A DNA stretch of 45,594 bases from Syntrophobacteraceae bacterium. Its GTDB lineage: Bacteria; Desulfobacterota; Syntrophobacteria; Syntrophobacterales; Syntrophobacteraceae. The notes beneath the pieces are model-generated. The model ran no database searches. It was given only the letters and a program-made list of their open reading frames with translations, and was not told the origin of the DNA. Both the position numbers and the translations under genes were made by a program. Below are positions 24,500 to 33,022 of the stretch, piece after piece; the first letter of the stretch is position 1, and every line of letters begins with the position of its first letter. The DNA lies in assembly GCA_003165235.1 (NCBI GenBank), contig PLSV01000364.1, positions 24,356 through 69,949 on the forward strand, written 5' to 3'.

Positions 24500-25882
24500 C
24501 TAAAGCATGGTGAGATAGCGCTTTATTTCCCACGGAGTTACCTGGTTGCGCATAAATTCGCCCCACTCACCTTTTTTCAGCCGGATAAACTCATCGGCAA
24601 TTGGACCGAGCGCCGCTTTGACTACTTCATCCGCCTCAAGCGCTGTCACGGCTTCAAAAAGATTTTGAGGCAGCAACTCACATCCACGGCTGCGGCGTTC
24701 TTCATAAGGCATTTCGTAGAGATTGATCCCCATAAACGGGTCGCCCGGATCGATCTCATTTTTGATGCCGTCAAGACCTGCTGCGATGTGAACGGCGGTC
24801 AGGAGGTAGGGATTCACGGCGGCCGAGATGGATCGGTCCTCAAAGCGGTTGCAGTTCGGACATCGCAAGAGCTGGGTCCGGTTGTTGTCACCGTAGGAGG
24901 CAAACGCCGGGGTCCAGGTATACCCGGAAGTGCAGGAGAAGACGCATTCTCCGCTTTGGATGCGCCTATAGCAATTCACGGTGGGTGAGGCAACCGCTGT
25001 GAGGGCGCAAATATGCTTCAGTAATCCCCCAATATAATGGAGAGCAATCTTTGAAAGTCCGAGACCCTTGGGATCTTTTGCTCCGGACTCAAGGGGGAAA
25101 AGGTTCTTCCCGCTGGCGGCATCGGCGACATGAAAGTGAAGATGGGCTGCGGAACCCGTCTTGTCGGCGAAGGGTTTGGCCATGTAAGTGGCGAAACAAC
25201 CATACTTTGCGGCGATCTGGGATGTCATCATCCGAAAGACGGTCAAGCGGTCCGAGGCCTTAAGAGCGTTGGTCCAGCCGAAGTTGATCTCGTATTGCCC
25301 GTTGGCGTCCTCGTGATCGCTCTGGTAGATACCCATGCCCATGCGGTTTCCGCAACGGATCACGTCCTGCAAATAATCCATGGCCTGGCACATGCCCTTG
25401 AAATCGTAGCAGGGCTTCGAAAGTGTGTCTATTCCTGCCGGGTCCCAGATCTTAATCCCGCCGTTTCCATCCCGCACAACGAGAAAGTGCTCCGGTTCAA
25501 AGCCGCCGTTAAGAACGTATCCCTCATCGGCAAACAACTTCGTAATGCGCAGCAGGTTCCCGCGTGGACAGTAAGGATGAGGTTCGCCGTCCACATAGAG
25601 GTTGGAACTGAACAGGGCTACATTTTCCTTCCAGGGAAGTTGCTGGTAGGTATCGACATCGGCGCGAGCCATAAGGTCGTGGTTATGCGGTCCCTGTCCC
25701 ACACCCCATACGGCCGCTCCCGCAAACCCTGCCCCATCTTCCACAATGTCGTCAAAACATTCCACGGGGACCTGCTTCACCTTGGCGGATCCGTGGATGT
25801 CCACGAACTGGGCCAGGATGAACTCGATCCCATCTTCCTTCATCTTTTCCTTGACGCTTGCCTGAGTGGCTCTCGGTTCCAC
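24500..25882 (-). CDS. gmaS: Type III glutamine-synthetase-like ligase, probable gamma-glutamylmethylamide synthetase
   Basis: A 460-residue member of the GlnT/GmaS branch of the glutamine synthetase superfamily. Signature stretches are FVDIHGSAKVKQVPV, GAGFAGAAVWGVGQGPHNHD, DVDTYQQLPW, ANGQYEINFGWTNALKASDR and KPFADKTGSAAHLHFHV. The reaction expected for GmaS is glutamate + methylamine + ATP to gamma-glutamylmethylamide; for GlnT it would be with ammonia. Sequence alone does not separate them. The assignment to GmaS rests on the MgsABC/MgdABCD-like genes across the divergent promoter. The start is GTG 25882, with AAAGGAG at good spacing. The permease follows. Confidence 0.8.
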   Translation of the reverse strand: MEPRATQASVKEKMKEDGIEFILAQFVDIHGSAKVKQVPVECFDDIVEDGAGFAGAAVWGVGQGPHNHDLMARADVDTYQQLPWKENVALFSSNLYVDGEPHPYCPRGNLLRITKLFADEGYVLNGGFEPEHFLVVRDGNGGIKIWDPAGIDTLSKPCYDFKGMCQAMDYLQDVIRCGNRMGMGIYQSDHEDANGQYEINFGWTNALKASDRLTVFRMMTSQIAAKYGCFATYMAKPFADKTGSAAHLHFHVADAASGKNLFPLESGAKDPKGLGLSKIALHYIGGLLKHICALTAVASPTVNCYRRIQSGECVFSCTSGYTWTPAFASYGDNNRTQLLRCPNCNRFEDRSISAAVNPYLLTAVHIAAGLDGIKNEIDPGDPFMGINLYEMPYEERRSRGCELLPQNLFEAVTALEADEVVKAALGPIADEFIRLKKGEWGEFMRNQVTPWEIKRYLTML

Positions 25883-26086
25883 TTCCCTTTCTCCTTTCTC
25901 GAATGAACTAGTGTCTGAGATTTCGGCGTCCTGTCCGGCTTCAGATGCTTAGTTGGGCTACCTGACTCTTTTGGTGACAGACTGAGCTTGAGCTGCCGTT
26001 TCACCATGGAGAAATTCAGGAAAGAGATGAGCCCGTCAGGATGTTCTCCATCCCGCGTACAAATTTCTCATAGCGCACCCATCGTT

Positions 26087-26101
26087 TTGACTGACAGTCA
26101 A
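26087..26101. promoter_or_regulatory. Perfect 15-bp palindrome, operator candidate
   Basis: TTGACTG-A-CAGTCAA is a perfect inverted repeat about 205 bases before the GmaS-like start. Its size and symmetry suit a dimeric HTH protein. It also contains TTGACT, a -35-like box, on both strands, so binding could block RNA polymerase. Confidence 0.5.
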
Positions 26102-26318
26102 TTATTTTGCCATGGAGTAAATTCAAGAACTATGCCCGAGGTCTATTGAAAACGATCGAACGCCGAAGATGCCGGGGCAAAGCTGGACGCAGCCAGAGCA
26201 TAGGTGGTATGTCTGTTAGGTCTTTGTAAGTGTATGGGCGGAAAAAATGGAAAAGCGCTGCTCGCGCAGTGAAAGCGCGGGGAAAATGCTTCATCATCGA
26301 GAAAAAAGGATCATGAAT

Positions 26319-26335
26319 GGAACATTTTTGTTCAT
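26319..26335. promoter_or_regulatory. Inverted repeat GAACA-N4-TGTTC, operator candidate
   Basis: GAACA-TTTT-TGTTC lies within GGAACATTTTTGTTCAT. A near copy, GGAACATTATTTGCAT, lies at 27330-27345, before the amidotransferase gene. One protein could thus control the regulator's own region and the catabolic operon. Confidence 0.45.
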
Positions 26336-26474
26336 GTATTCCTTTTTGCAACAATTATGAACCGGATCAGAATAACGAGGACCGCCTTGGCTATTTAGAA
26401 ACGATCAAATTGTGGCACAAAAATGAACTAATTGGTTTGCTCTTGAATACACGCCGCAGCGGCAATGTCTAAAG

Positions 26475-26504
26475 TTGACTCGCGCTGCGCGCGTGTGTTA
26501 TTAA
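26475..26504 (+). promoter_or_regulatory. Sigma-70-type promoter for the XRE-cupin regulator
   Basis: TTGACT (26475-26480), an 18-base spacer and TATTAA (26499-26504) make a plausible -35/-10 pair. The transcript would start near 26511, about 40 bases before the ATG at 26553. Confidence 0.5.
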
Positions 26505-26523
26505 ATTACTAATATCGGAAAAG

Positions 26524-26535
26524 CCTTTTAAAAGG
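26524..26535. promoter_or_regulatory. Palindrome CCTTTTAAAAGG just downstream of the predicted start point
   Basis: A perfect 12-base palindrome between the predicted transcription start (about 26511) and the regulator ATG. Its place suits autoregulation by roadblock, but no protein is known to bind it. Confidence 0.4.
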
Positions 26536-26552
26536 GATTTTAAACTCCTAAG

Positions 26553-27212
26553 ATGTTGAAATCTTATACTGAAGACCGTTCGCAACTCCCCCAGGAAAAT
26601 CATCTGGAACTTCTCACCAACTCAGGCGCCGGCCAAAGCAGCCTCGAGTCGGCCATTGGCCGTGAAGTGCGGGCTTTTCGAAAAAAACTCGACATGACTG
26701 TGATGGAACTCTCAAGGCTTACAGGGTTGTCAGCCGGCATGTTGTCGAAGATTGAGCGCGGCATTGCCTCGCCTTCCCTTGCGACGCTCCAGGCCCTTTC
26801 AACCGCCCTTCAGGTCCCTGTTACGGCCTTTTTCCGGCAGTTCGAGGAGCAAAGAGACGCCACTTTCGTTCGAGCGGGAGAAGGGCTGAAGATCGAGCGC
26901 CGCGGTTCCAGGGCCGGGCATCAATATGAGCTTCTCGGCCATACCGTTGGCAAGAGCACCGCCATTGAGCCTTATTTCATTACTCTAACTGAAGAATCCC
27001 AGGCGTTCCCGACGTTCCACCATGCCGGCATGGAATTCATTTATATGCTTCAGGGCAAAGTCGGATACCGCCATGGCAGCCAGGTTTACCAATTGAGCCC
27101 CGGAGACTCTCTTTTTTTCGATGCCGAAGCCTTTCATGGACCGGAAAATCTCATTGAATTGCCTGCGAAATTCCTCTCCATCTTCGTTTATCCCCGAATA
27201 CTCGAAGAATAG
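26553..27212 (+). CDS. XRE-family regulator with C-terminal cupin domain
   Basis: A 219-residue transcription factor. An N-terminal HTH_3 domain (about residues 30-95) reads LDMTVMELSRLTGLSAGMLS then KIERGIASPSLATLQALSTA. The cupin_2 domain (about 145-215) has FHHAGMEFIYMLQGKVGYRH and LSPGDSLFFDAEAFHGPENL; it would bind a small ligand or metal. Regulators of this shape often control amine and amino acid catabolism, such as PuuR for putrescine. It is divergent from the GmaS-like gene and precedes the catabolic operon on the same strand, so it is the obvious local regulator. The ATG at 26553 has only a weak ribosome binding site, which may keep its level low. Confidence 0.92.
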   Translation: MLKSYTEDRSQLPQENHLELLTNSGAGQSSLESAIGREVRAFRKKLDMTVMELSRLTGLSAGMLSKIERGIASPSLATLQALSTALQVPVTAFFRQFEEQRDATFVRAGEGLKIERRGSRAGHQYELLGHTVGKSTAIEPYFITLTEESQAFPTFHHAGMEFIYMLQGKVGYRHGSQVYQLSPGDSLFFDAEAFHGPENLIELPAKFLSIFVYPRILEE

Positions 27213-27461
27213 ACCTCGCCCTTCTTTTCCAACACCTTCTTGCACGCCCTAAATTGCCGTCTTTTTAAAAACTCTCACCCGTCCCTCAAGGGCTGCTCCA
27301 AGGGGGAAGCTTTTCTGATTTTCATCATAGGAACATTATTTGCATAAGAGGTTTACTCAAGAGCGGCGGCGCACACTGTGCTCTCAACCGCTTGCGGCCT
27401 TCGATGCGAGAAACAGTTGATTCAGGTGGAGACACATCTTTGAAAATTAGAGGAGACTTCA
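27213..27461 (+). other. Leader region of the amidotransferase operon
   Basis: A 249-base gap without a gene. It carries GGAACATTATTTGCAT (27330-27345), which resembles the inverted-repeat site at 26319-26335. A strong ribosome binding site, TTAGAGGAGACTTCA, lies immediately before ATG 27462. No clear terminator for the regulator gene is seen, so part of the operon may be transcribed from the regulator promoter. Confidence 0.5.
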
Positions 27462-28487
27462 ATGTGCAGTATCGCCGGGATCCTTTTTAAGAATGGCAAA
27501 CGACCCAACCTGGGCATGACCACCGGTGAGGCGCTGACTGAGATGATGGATGCATGCCGGCACCGTGGTCCCGATTCAGCGGGTTGGGCCCTTTACAAAG
27601 AACCGAAGGAAGGACGGCTGCGGCTGCGGTTCTTTGTCAACCGGGGCGCAGGGCAGAGCGAGGATATCGCGCGGATTCGGGAGGGGCTGGCCCGGCACGG
27701 AGCGGAGATTGTCGAGGATGAAGCCATTGGCTGCACCTACGGGGTGGTCGTCAAATACTCAGGTCACGTCCAGCAATTCTCTTACGCCGTGGAACGGGTG
27801 GGCCATCTGGTTTCCGTAGGATCGAGCCTCGATATCATCAAGGATGTCGGTCAACCTTACGGGCTCCAAAAGCTCTACGACATCGGCCGATTCGACGGCA
27901 GCCACGGCATAGGGCATACGCGCCTGGCCACGGAAACCGGCGTGCATCCTGAGACAGCTCATCCGTTTTGGGCGACCGGCTTTGCCGATGTCGCCACGGT
28001 GCATAACGGCCAGATAACCAACTACTGGATTATGCGACGGCGATTAGAACGTCGAGGCATGGAGTTTCGCACTGAAAACGATACGGAACTGATCGCTGTC
28101 TACCTGGCCTGCAAGATGAGCCAGGGAGTGCTCATGGAAGATGCGCTGCGCAGTTCGCTCGACGACCTGGATGGTACGTTTTCATACCTCGTTGCGACAA
28201 AAGATTCCATCGGCTATGCAAAAGATAAGCTTGCGGCTAAACCCATGGTCAAATACGAAGACGATGACATGATCGCCCTGGCTTCCGAAGAAGTCGCGTT
28301 GAACAGGTTATTTCCCGGCCGCGCTCTCGACACGACAGAGCCGCCGCCACTGACCTGCGGTCTGTGGTCGAGGCAGAGCACGGCATTGACCGGTTTCCAT
28401 CCGGAAACCGCCGGTGTCTCATCCGATGTTGCCGGATGGACGCTCTCTAAAGAGAAAGCCAGCAGGGGAAGGGAAGCGAGATGGTAA
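27462..28487 (+). CDS. mgsA: Class II glutamine amidotransferase subunit (MgsA/GlxB-like)
   Basis: A 341-residue class II (Ntn) amidotransferase. After Met removal Cys2 (MCSIAGIL) is the nucleophile that releases ammonia from glutamine. Conserved pieces follow: RHRGPDSAGWALY, GHTRLATETGVHPETAHPFW, HNGQITNYWIMRRRLERRG and TENDTELIAVYLA. In the N-methylglutamate synthase complex (MgsABC) this is MgsA, which with MgsB and MgsC makes N-methylglutamate from methylamine and glutamate. GlxB-type proteins are the close relatives. GAGGAG lies seven bases upstream. The gene overlaps the next by seven bases, so their subunits are probably made in balance. Confidence 0.88.
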   Translation: MCSIAGILFKNGKRPNLGMTTGEALTEMMDACRHRGPDSAGWALYKEPKEGRLRLRFFVNRGAGQSEDIARIREGLARHGAEIVEDEAIGCTYGVVVKYSGHVQQFSYAVERVGHLVSVGSSLDIIKDVGQPYGLQKLYDIGRFDGSHGIGHTRLATETGVHPETAHPFWATGFADVATVHNGQITNYWIMRRRLERRGMEFRTENDTELIAVYLACKMSQGVLMEDALRSSLDDLDGTFSYLVATKDSIGYAKDKLAAKPMVKYEDDDMIALASEEVALNRLFPGRALDTTEPPPLTCGLWSRQSTALTGFHPETAGVSSDVAGWTLSKEKASRGREARW

Positions 28488-30415
28488 CGATTGACTTGGC
28501 GCAAACGCCGGTTCGAAAACTAAATGAGACTCTTAGAGGTTTCGGAGCCACGCACCAGAACGCCGAGATCATCAATCCGGATGCGAAACACTACATTGGC
28601 GTCGGTTTGATCAGCCCGATACTGGTAAGGATCCGGGGTTCAGCCGGATACTACTGCGGCGGGCTTTGCGACGGCCCTCATTTTCAAGTGGACAAGAACG
28701 TCAGTTGGGGGGTGGGCGACAACCTGCTGCGCGGCTCCATCGTCGTAGGGGGAAATGCAAGCGCCATTGCCGGGGTGGGGATGCGCGGCGGCGAGATCGT
28801 CGTAAAGGGGAACATAGGGTCCAGGGCCGGGCAGGTAATGAAGAAGGGGACACTCTGCTGTGCAGGCAACGCCAACTTCATGGCAGGCTATATGATGTAC
28901 GGCGGGCGGGTCATAATAGTCGGCAATTCAGGCGAGCGCGTAGGCGAGGACATGATGGGAGGGGAGATTTACGTTGGAGGCAACGTGGATTCCTTGGGCA
29001 ATGACGCCGTGCTTGCCGATCCTTCTTCCACGGAAATCGAAAGCGTGATGACGTTCCTGGACCGCTATGACCTGCCATTCCGGGGCGCATTCAAGAAAAT
29101 CGTTTGCTCGGGCAAGACCCTGCGCTACGCCACCGCCGAACCCCGCCTGCGCAAACTCCCCTTCTATAGCTTCTCTTCGGGCGCCGGGCAGGACTACTGG
29201 AACGTCAAAGTCCAGGAGGACATTCGTGTCAAGGCGCAGATCGGGCGCTACAGAATCCGGGGCTACGGCGCCTCGCGGCATCTGCCTCATTTCTCCGATA
29301 TCGCGTTCAAAAAGGATATCGCCGGCGCGGGAAAAGATCCCGAGGTGATCTCGAAGATCAATTTGCGCACCTTTATCGGAGACAATCACGGCGGGCGGCC
29401 GCTAGACCTGAGCATGCCGGTGATGATCGCCCCGATGAGCTTCGGAGCGCTCAGCGCGCAGATGAAAATCGCGCTCGGCATCGCCTCCCGTCTATCGGGG
29501 ATTTCGGAAAACAGCGGCGAAGGCGGCATGCTGTCCGCCGAGCGGGCGGAAGCGCGGCAGATGATCGCCCAGTGCCTTGCAGGGCGCCTGGGCTGGAACG
29601 TCCATGACATGAAGCGGGCCGATTGCGTGGAAATCTACATCTCGCAGGGCGCAAAACCGGGGCTCGGCGGGCAACTGATGGCGGAGAAGCTGACGAAGGA
29701 AATCGCCGCTGTGCGCGGCATTCCTGCAGGTATGGATTTGCGGTCTCCCTCGCGCCACCCCGATATCCTCGGAGGTGACGATCTCATTATGAAAGTCGAG
29801 GAATTCAGAGAGGCAACCGGCTGGCGAGTCCCTATCAGCATTAAGCTAGGCGCCGGGCGCATACGCGACGACATCAAGATCGCCCTGAAAGACGGCATCG
29901 ACTTCATTGAACTGGATGGCATGCAGGGGGGCACCGGCGCAGCGGGGAGCGAGGTGGCGGAATATGTAGGCATTCCGACGATCTCTGGTCTCCAGGAGGC
30001 TTTGGACGGCCTTGAAGAGATAGAGTGCGCCGGTCGAATGCCCATCGTACTCATGGGAGGAATAAAGGACGGGGTCGATGCGGCAAAGGCTATAGCGCTT
30101 GGGGCGACTGCGGTGGCCTTCGGCAGCACCATGCTCATAGCCGCCGGCTGCATTACCTGCATGCAATGCAGCGTCGGCAGTTGCGTAATAGGGGCCGCCA
30201 CGCAGGACCCCGAACATACGAAGCGATTCGACATCGAAAAACGGGCTATCCAGATCCACCGCTTTCTCGAAGCGGTCCGGTGGCAACTGGCAGCCATCGT
30301 TAGCGAGCACGGTTATGCGGATGTTCGACAAATGTCCCGCAAAGACCTTGTGGCGCTGACACCGGAGGCGGCGGCGCTTACGCGGCTGCCCTACGACCCA
30401 GGTTACCGGAGATAA
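28481..30415 (+). CDS. Fused GXGXG + FMN-binding glutamate synthase protein (MgsB-MgsC fusion)
   Basis: A 644-residue two-domain protein. Residues 1-215 are a GXGXG beta-helix (GGNASAIAGVGMRGGEIVVK, GGRVIIVGNSGERVGEDMMG). Residues 230-640 are the FMN-binding glutamate synthase barrel: MPVMIAPMSFGALSAQMKIA, NSGEGGMLSAERAE, QGAKPGLGGQLMAEK, ELDGMQGGTGAAGSE and VLMGGIKDGVDAAKAIALGA. The Cys motif CITCMQCSVGSC suits the 3Fe-4S cluster of the family. In methylotrophs MgsB (about 220 residues) and MgsC (about 440) are separate proteins, so this is a fusion with the two in the same order as the genes. The product of the reaction would be N-methylglutamate. The start is ATG 28481. Confidence 0.88.
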   Translation: MVTIDLAQTPVRKLNETLRGFGATHQNAEIINPDAKHYIGVGLISPILVRIRGSAGYYCGGLCDGPHFQVDKNVSWGVGDNLLRGSIVVGGNASAIAGVGMRGGEIVVKGNIGSRAGQVMKKGTLCCAGNANFMAGYMMYGGRVIIVGNSGERVGEDMMGGEIYVGGNVDSLGNDAVLADPSSTEIESVMTFLDRYDLPFRGAFKKIVCSGKTLRYATAEPRLRKLPFYSFSSGAGQDYWNVKVQEDIRVKAQIGRYRIRGYGASRHLPHFSDIAFKKDIAGAGKDPEVISKINLRTFIGDNHGGRPLDLSMPVMIAPMSFGALSAQMKIALGIASRLSGISENSGEGGMLSAERAEARQMIAQCLAGRLGWNVHDMKRADCVEIYISQGAKPGLGGQLMAEKLTKEIAAVRGIPAGMDLRSPSRHPDILGGDDLIMKVEEFREATGWRVPISIKLGAGRIRDDIKIALKDGIDFIELDGMQGGTGAAGSEVAEYVGIPTISGLQEALDGLEEIECAGRMPIVLMGGIKDGVDAAKAIALGATAVAFGSTMLIAAGCITCMQCSVGSCVIGAATQDPEHTKRFDIEKRAIQIHRFLEAVRWQLAAIVSEHGYADVRQMSRKDLVALTPEAAALTRLPYDPGYRR

Positions 30416-30436
30416 TTGAAGAGGAGCAGTTCGGCC

Positions 30437-32989
30437 ATGTCAAACCTAAACGCTGAGAATTTTGTATCTCAGGAACATCACGACGAGCACCACGATTCTG
30501 ATTACACTCCGTCGCCCTGCCAGCGAGGGTGTCCGGTTGGAACGGACATTCCCTCTTATGTAGGGTTTGTCGCTCAGGGCCGGTTCGAGGAAGCCTTCAA
30601 TGTGATCAGGGCGAATAATCCATTCGGCGCCGTCTGCGGCCGCGTGTGCGCCATGCCCTGTGAATCGCAGTGCAGGCGCGGCGAGAGCGACGGGGCCGTG
30701 ACCATCCGCAACCTGAAGAGATTCGTCACCGATCGGATGGAAGACAACGCATATCTGCCACCCGTCCCTGTAAGCCGCAGCAAGACCATCGGCATCGTGG
30801 GCGGCGGCCCTGCGGGGCTCACCGCCGCTCAAGACCTGGCTGAAGCGGGTTATGAAGTTCACGTTTACGAAAAGTCCAACAGCCTCGGCGGCATGATGAC
30901 CCATGGCATTCCGGTCTTCAGGCTCCCCCGCTCGCTCGTAGAGCGCGATATCGACCGGATGCTCAAACACTGCCCCGGCATACAACTGCACTTGAACTGC
31001 GCGCTCGGTGAACAGGTGGGCCTAGATGAACTTAAGGCAAAACACGATGCAGTATTGCTTGCGATCGGCTTATGGCAGGACAGGCGCCTCGGAGTGCCGG
31101 GCGAGCAACCCGGGTTGAAAGGTCTTTGCGGAATCAGCTTTCTTACGGACGCCAACGGGGGAAAACAGGTCTCGCTGGAAGGCAATGTGGTCGTGGTCGG
31201 GGGAGGAAACGTCGCAATCGACGTCGCAAGAACCGCTCTGCGGGCAGGGGCCGGCGGTGTCGAACTGTTCTGCCTCGAGAGCCGCGAGCAGATGCCGGCG
31301 TGGGACCATGAGGTGAAGGAGGCGTTGGCGGAGGGGGTGGTGATCCATCCTTCCTGGGGGCCGAAGAACATCCTTCATGAAGGCGGCAGCGTAACCGGCA
31401 TTGAGTTCGTGCGCTGCACTTCCGTTTTCGATGCGAGCGGGTGCTTCAATCCCGCATACGACCCGAAGATCACCCGCACGGTGGAGGCAAAAACGGTCCT
31501 GCTTGCAATTGGCCTGTCCGCTCAGAACCCGGAACTGGAGCGGCTGGGCATTTTGGAGCGAGGGCGGGTCAACGCGGACTTCGAGACCATGCAGACCAGG
31601 GACCCCAAGGTGTTTGCCGCCGGCGACGGGGCTTTCGGGGCCTCGGCCATAGTCTATGCAATTCATCACGGCCATCGAGCCGCTTATTACGTCAATGCGT
31701 TCCTTGAGGGGCGAGAGAACCCCGAGCCTTATCGCATTTCCTGGAACACCCGCCGGGTTCCCCTCATCCAGGATTCGCGTTGGGAAACACTCGCCCGCGA
31801 GGAACAGGTTTTCGATGGAGTGCATTCTCTTAGCGCGGAGAGCCAAACGACTTATGACTGGGACACGGCCAAACGGCAGGCGGCAAGATGTCTGCGCTGC
31901 GATACGGAAACCGGCATGTCGGACTACTCGAGACGCACTCGCGAGCACATTCACGCCATGGCCCGCACGGCGCCGGGCGACCTCCCCGTGCTAACCGAAA
32001 TCCTGAAGGCGCGATTGAAACCTCGCGACAATCCCTTTCCCCCGGAAAGACCGGCTCAGTTGGACGATCTCGTGTTTTTGCCGGCGGCTTTGACCAGGCT
32101 GGTCATAGACCCTTATCGCGAGCATTGCTCCACGGCGACGCGAATAGGCAGCTCGCTCACCCTCAGACAGCCATACATTTTTACGGGATTCGATGAGGCC
32201 CCGGAGGCAGTCAGGAAAGCTTTGGCTTCGGCGCTCAGGTCTGCCGGTTGCGCCTATCTGGGCTTCCGCGCCCTGGAGGATAGGGCGGCGAGTGCGGCTT
32301 CCGCTCCTGAGACGGAAAGAGTTCCCTGGCTGCAGCTTATTGTTCCGGGAAGGGATGAGCCCCAGGGTGCTGCAGACGGGCTGGTGTTCGTAATGGGCGA
32401 ACGATGCCGTCCCATCAGCGCCGCGAGGGCGCATAAGAATCAGCTCTTGGGGCTCTCGGTCGCAGCCGCTGCGCTCTGCGAGGCTATTCCATACGCTCTC
32501 GAGAACGGCTTCGATCTGCTGCTGCTCGACGGCACGCCCGGAATCGAACTCCCTTGGGGCGAACTCTGCGGGGCCCCCGACCTGAGCGTCATCCGGGATG
32601 CCCTGAGAACCTTAAGGAAGCTCAATCGTGAAGAGGAGATCGACCTCCTCTACTTCGGCGGACTCCGCTCCGGCACAGACGTGGCCAAGGTATTGGCGGC
32701 AAACTGCAAAGCCGGTGTGTTCGGCGCCGCAATGGGTATAGCCATGGGAGGAATTATGGAAAACGGCCGCATAGCGTTTGAGAACGGCCTTTCTTCAGAG
32801 GAACGTTGTCACGCGGCGCAGAACTGGATCAAGGGTACTGCCCAGGAAACAGCCATCATTGCACGCTGTACGGGAAAAACCAACGTCCACAATCTCGAGC
32901 CGGAGGATATGCGCGCGATCACCCTTGCCACGGCTGACGCCACGGATATTCCTTTGGCGTCCGGGCGGCCGCCAAGGGATTACTTTTAG
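30437..32989 (+). CDS. GltD-like FAD/4Fe-4S oxidoreductase fused to a degenerate GltB-type domain
   Basis: An 850-residue protein with an unusual build. Residues 20-115 hold two 4Fe-4S sites (PCQRGCPVG, CGRVCAMPCESQC). Next come the FAD fold IGIVGGGPAGLTAAQDLAEA and the NADPH fold VVVVGGGNVAIDVARTALRA, as in the glutamate synthase small subunit (usually about 470 residues). The chain goes on from residue 510 to the end with a second region that resembles the FMN part of glutamate synthase (LTRLVIDPYREH, YFGGLRSGTDVAKVLAAN, NVHNLEPEDMRAI) but lacks the 3Fe-4S Cys set. It would supply electrons to the partner synthase; the tail could dock the two. GAGGAG lies ten bases before ATG 30437; an ATG at 30416 is also in frame. 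Confidence 0.85.
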   Translation: MSNLNAENFVSQEHHDEHHDSDYTPSPCQRGCPVGTDIPSYVGFVAQGRFEEAFNVIRANNPFGAVCGRVCAMPCESQCRRGESDGAVTIRNLKRFVTDRMEDNAYLPPVPVSRSKTIGIVGGGPAGLTAAQDLAEAGYEVHVYEKSNSLGGMMTHGIPVFRLPRSLVERDIDRMLKHCPGIQLHLNCALGEQVGLDELKAKHDAVLLAIGLWQDRRLGVPGEQPGLKGLCGISFLTDANGGKQVSLEGNVVVVGGGNVAIDVARTALRAGAGGVELFCLESREQMPAWDHEVKEALAEGVVIHPSWGPKNILHEGGSVTGIEFVRCTSVFDASGCFNPAYDPKITRTVEAKTVLLAIGLSAQNPELERLGILERGRVNADFETMQTRDPKVFAAGDGAFGASAIVYAIHHGHRAAYYVNAFLEGRENPEPYRISWNTRRVPLIQDSRWETLAREEQVFDGVHSLSAESQTTYDWDTAKRQAARCLRCDTETGMSDYSRRTREHIHAMARTAPGDLPVLTEILKARLKPRDNPFPPERPAQLDDLVFLPAALTRLVIDPYREHCSTATRIGSSLTLRQPYIFTGFDEAPEAVRKALASALRSAGCAYLGFRALEDRAASAASAPETERVPWLQLIVPGRDEPQGAADGLVFVMGERCRPISAARAHKNQLLGLSVAAAALCEAIPYALENGFDLLLLDGTPGIELPWGELCGAPDLSVIRDALRTLRKLNREEEIDLLYFGGLRSGTDVAKVLAANCKAGVFGAAMGIAMGGIMENGRIAFENGLSSEERCHAAQNWIKGTAQETAIIARCTGKTNVHNLEPEDMRAITLATADATDIPLASGRPPRDYF

Positions 32990-33022
32990 CCTCCAGGGCC
33001 CGGAAAGGAGTCGTTGACCCAA

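Larger units (their letters stand above)
25883..26552. other. Divergent control region of the methylamine-type cluster
   Basis: No gene is seen in these 670 bases between the GmaS-like gene and the regulator. The stretch is rich in symmetric elements, listed separately. A direct repeat, CCATGGAG(T)AAATTCA(G/A)GAA, occurs at 26004-26022 and 26110-26128, about 106 bases apart. A short frame at 26130-26354 on the minus strand has no family-like content. The region should hold promoters for both arms and binding sites for the XRE-cupin protein. Confidence 0.6.

Noticed and set aside
26130..26354. A 74-codon frame on the minus strand in the GmaS-regulator gap
   Set aside because: No ribosome binding site, no family-like residues, and it covers symmetric regulatory elements.
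26412..26445. GTGGCAC...TTTGCTC as a sigma-54 promoter before the XRE-cupin gene
   Set aside because: The distance between the GG and GC elements does not give the ten bases that sigma-54 needs.
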